A stretch of 7,976 bases of DNA from Hyphomicrobiales bacterium (GTDB lineage Bacteria > Pseudomonadota > Alphaproteobacteria > Rhizobiales > Aestuariivirgaceae): NCBI GenBank assembly GCA_012032065.1, contig JAAURV010000132.1, positions 1-7,976 of the forward strand, written 5' to 3'. The translations under genes were made by a program, and so were the position numbers. Shown one piece after another: positions 5,822 to 7,976 of the stretch (position 1 is the stretch's first letter; the number at the start of each line of letters is the position of its first letter). A model generated the notes under the pieces. The model ran no database searches. It was not told the DNA's origin and saw nothing but the letters and a program-made list of their open reading frames with translations.

Positions 5822-6193
5822 TCAAGGCGTGAGCATGTTGCTGAGTTTTGCATCAGCGAGCGCGAAACATCCGGCGATGGTGGGGCTCAGGGGCAACTCG
5901 TCGTAAGCGCCAAGCGCGCCATTCTGCTCGAGGCGCCCCGCAAGCCCCGGTTCTTCTCCGCTCACAACCCAGATGAATCCGAAAGCAGTTTCGCGGACAG
6001 GCTTGGCGCCGGAAGCGATAATCGATGCGAAGACCTGATCGCCGGGCGTACCGGGATCGAACACGGCGAGCATCGTGCCGCTCGCCTCGGGCGGAAGTGC
6101 TGCCTGGCGCATCAGAACCGCCATGACGGCAAGCCATACAATCAGTACACTGAACGAAAAACCGAGCGCGAGGCGGTGGCCGGGCCAGCGCAT
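5822..6193 (-). CDS. Hypothetical single-pass membrane protein
   Basis: I do not recognise a characterised family. The 123-residue product has one clear hydrophobic segment at about residues 8-27 (LGFSFSVLIVWLAVMAVLM), then a mostly soluble domain of about 90 residues with ASGTMLAVFDPGTPGDQVF, a central ETAFGFIWVVSG and a C-terminal TIAGCFALADAKL. This fits an inner-membrane anchor with its main domain in the periplasm. The ATG at 6193 is chosen because it starts 4 nt after the stop of the upstream MFS gene and just before the hydrophobic segment; another ATG at 6201 opens a different frame that ends soon. No good ribosome site is seen, so it probably depends on translation of the MFS gene. 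It may assist or sense that transporter, but this rests on position only. Confidence 0.7.
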   Translation of the reverse strand: MRWPGHRLALGFSFSVLIVWLAVMAVLMRQAALPPEASGTMLAVFDPGTPGDQVFASIIASGAKPVRETAFGFIWVVSGEEPGLAGRLEQNGALGAYDELPLSPTIAGCFALADAKLSNMLTP

Positions 6194-6197
6194 CGGA

Positions 6198-7421
6198 TCA
6201 TGCCGCGGCGAAGGCGGGTGCGGCGCGCTCGCGGATCGGCAAGTGCACGATGGCCGCGAACAGCCCGAGCGCCACGCACATCCACCATACCGGATCGTAG
6301 CTGCCGTAGAGATCGTAAAGCTTGCCGCCAAGCCACACGCCAATGAAGGAACCCAACTGGTGGCTGAAGAATACGAAGCCATAGAGCGTCGCCATGTAAC
6401 GCGTGCCGAACATGACGATGACCAGGCCCATGGTGAACGGTATCGTTGACAGCCAAAGAAACCCAAGGCTCGCGGTGAAAATCAACGTAGATGTGGTGGT
6501 CACGGGGAACAACAGGAAGACGGTGACCGCCACCGAACGCAGGAGATAGATGAGGCTCAGCGGCACGCGCTTTTCCCCGCGCCCGCCGATGACGCCGGCC
6601 GTGTATGAGCCCACGACATTGAAGAGGCCAATCGCCGCCATGGCGAAGCCCGCGAACTCGACGCTGATGCCGTGTTCGTTGAGATAGGGCGGAAGATGCA
6701 CGGCAATGAAGGCAAGCTGAAAGCCGCAGACGAAGAAGCCCGCGACGAGCAGCCGGTAGGAGTTATGCCCGAAGGCGCGGGCGATCGCCTGGCCATGGGC
6801 AGGTTCGTTTCGTTGGCAGCCGATGCCGGGGCGTCGATACGGCGCAGGAAGGGCAGCGCGAATACGATGATCGAAAGACTTGAGAACGCCAGGATGAACA
6901 GCGACTCCCGCCAGCCATAAGCCGAGATCAGCGCGCCCGCGAAAGGCGAGAAGATGAATTGCCCCATGGAACTTGCGGCGGTGGCGATGCCGAAGGCCCA
7001 GGAGCGCTTTTCCGGCGGCACGACGCGGCCGAGTGCCGCCATGACGATGCCGAAGGACGAGAAGGCGATGCCAATGCCGACGAGAATGCCGGCGCCGAAA
7101 TGAAACACCAGCGGCACGTCGGCATAGGCCATGATCAGAATGCCGATGAAATAGACGATGCCGCCGCCGATCAAGACGCGGCCCGATCCGTAACGGTCGG
7201 CGAATGCACCGGCGATGGGCGTTGCCGCGCCCCAAAGCAGGTTTTGCAGGGCAAGCGCCAGCGAGTAAACCTCGCGCGGCCATTGATGCGCTTCAGAGAC
7301 AGGCGCGGTGAACAGGCCAAATGTCGAACGCACGCCGAAATTCACCATCGAAACCAGGCAGCCGGCCACGATCAGCACGGGCGGGGATGAGATACCAGGG
7401 AATGGAGCGGGCGGTTTTCAT
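6198..7421 (-). CDS. MFS transporter (monocarboxylate/oxalate-porter-like); two frame breaks
   Basis: This is a twelve-helix major facilitator permease of the inner membrane. The N-terminal half has FGVRSTFGLFTAPVSE and motif A, GAFADRYGSGR (about residues 71-81). The C-terminal half has GVIGGRGEKR, RYMATLYGFVFFSHQLGSF and GGKLYDLYGSYDPVWW. The overall look recalls monocarboxylate and oxalate:formate-type porters; the substrate is unknown. The ATG at 7421 has GAAGG 6 nt upstream and encodes MKTARSIPWYLIPA. One extra base at about 7379-7382 then shifts into the frame that begins VLIVAGCLV at 7378. A second break lies at about 6791-6792, where one base missing from a GG run (expected GGG) would rejoin NLPMA to QAIARAFGHNSYRLL. 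The two shifts cancel over the whole gene, giving 407 residues, a normal length. As written the gene is not translatable in full. Confidence 0.83.
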
Positions 7422-7427
7422 GACCAA

Positions 7428-7432
7428 CCTTC
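7428..7432 (-). promoter_or_regulatory. Ribosome binding site of the minus-strand MFS gene
   Basis: On the minus strand this reads GAAGG, 6 nt before the ATG at 7421. It lies in the 18-nt gap after the EamA stop. It supports 7421 as the true start, even though the frame opened there is lost after 14 codons. Confidence 0.6.
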
Positions 7433-7439
7433 TAGCGTC

Positions 7440-7976
7440 TCATGTGATCTTGTCCAGTGATCCCGCCTTGCCGCGTAGTTGCGATACGCCGACGCCGATC
7501 ATGATGATCATGGCGGCCAAAAGAATTTTCGCCGTTACCTGTTCGTCGAGCATGGCCCAGCCGGCAGCGACCGACAGCGGCGTCACCAGATAGAGCGATG
7601 CGCCGAGGAGAGATGGCTTCAATTGACCCGCGGCGTAATTCCAGGCGACGAGGCTGGCGGTCGCTCCAAGAAAGGTCAGGAACAGCAGGGAGAAGAGGGC
7701 ATTGCGATCCAGCGATTTCAGAACCCCGATCGTATCCTGATCGACGAACGGCAACATGGGCACGGCGATGATCAGGCTGGCGAGGCCGGTTATCTTCAAT
7801 GCGCCATAGGTTTCGATCAGCGTCCGCGAGAAGATAACGAAGATTGCCCAAGATGCTCCGCCGAGAAAGATGAGAAGCAAGCCACGGGCAAGCTCGGAAC
7901 CGCCAAGCTCCGCCGCCGAAGGGCTGCCGTCCCACACCAGCAGCGCGGTTCCAGCGAAGGAGATGACCAGCCCGGC
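7440..7976 (-). CDS. EamA/DMT family permease (C-terminal half, cut by the window edge)
   Basis: This is an inner-membrane transporter of the drug/metabolite (EamA, RhaT-like) superfamily. The frame is open to the right end of the window, so the first half is missing. The visible part starts AGLVISFAGTALLVWDGSP, the usual end of the first EamA repeat, and continues with the second repeat: GASWAIFVIFSR, LFLTFLGATASLVAWNYA, and SLYLVTPLSVAAGWAMLDEQVTAKILLAAMIIMIGV. The last part is the classic EamA end, with a conserved acidic pair (DE) before the final helix. About five membrane segments are visible. It ends 18 nt before the start of the MFS gene, so the two are co-transcribed. The substrate cannot be told; family members export amino acids, purines or drugs. 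No frame damage is seen in the visible part. Confidence 0.88.
   Translation of the reverse strand, partial: AGLVISFAGTALLVWDGSPSAAELGGSELARGLLLIFLGGASWAIFVIFSRTLIETYGALKITGLASLIIAVPMLPFVDQDTIGVLKSLDRNALFSLLFLTFLGATASLVAWNYAAGQLKPSLLGASLYLVTPLSVAAGWAMLDEQVTAKILLAAMIIMIGVGVSQLRGKAGSLDKIT

Noticed and set aside
5822..6466. Longer 214-codon version of the small membrane protein gene
   Set aside because: Its first 90 codons lie out of frame over the end of the MFS gene and give a low-complexity R/S/C-rich sequence; the real product starts at the ATG at 6193.

Overview
The window looks like chromosomal DNA from an alphaproteobacterium, most likely of the Hyphomicrobiales (Rhizobiales). The reasons are a typical alphaproteobacterial ribosomal protein S4, a small Usg-family protein, the gene order RNA methyltransferase - murI - rpsD, high GC content, and a CCTCGTCCTGAGG-type palindromic intergenic repeat at the left edge. 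No rRNA, tRNA, CRISPR array, insertion sequence or phage gene is visible.

Layout, plus strand (1-5370). A palindromic repeat (1-72) precedes an EntS-like MFS exporter (138-1378) whose frame is broken once. A compact toxin-antitoxin pair follows: a DUF433 antitoxin with a perfect palindrome just before its start, and a DUF5615 PIN-like toxin. Next come a TrmJ/SpoU-type RNA 2'-O-methyltransferase, glutamate racemase MurI, and a metallo-beta-lactamase-fold protein of the N-acyl homoserine lactonase family that overlaps murI by 4 bases. A strong sigma70-type promoter and a roughly 170-nt hairpin-rich leader then lead into rpsD.

Layout, minus strand (5425-7976). usg converges on rpsD. Further right is a tightly packed minus-strand cluster, read from right to left: an EamA/DMT permease (cut by the window edge), an MFS permease with two frame breaks, and a 123-residue single-pass membrane protein of unknown function.

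Two themes deserve attention. First, three accessory genes (both MFS permeases and the lactonase-like gene) carry five small indels between them, each in a short run of G/C or A, while the core genes are intact. In the lactonase-like gene two shifts cancel, so the reading frame stays open but hides a wrong segment of about 37 residues. This is either indel error in the sequence or decay of dispensable genes. Second, the rpsD leader is a good candidate for an S4 autoregulatory RNA element. I see no convincing new multi-gene system; the rest is ordinary chromosomal content.
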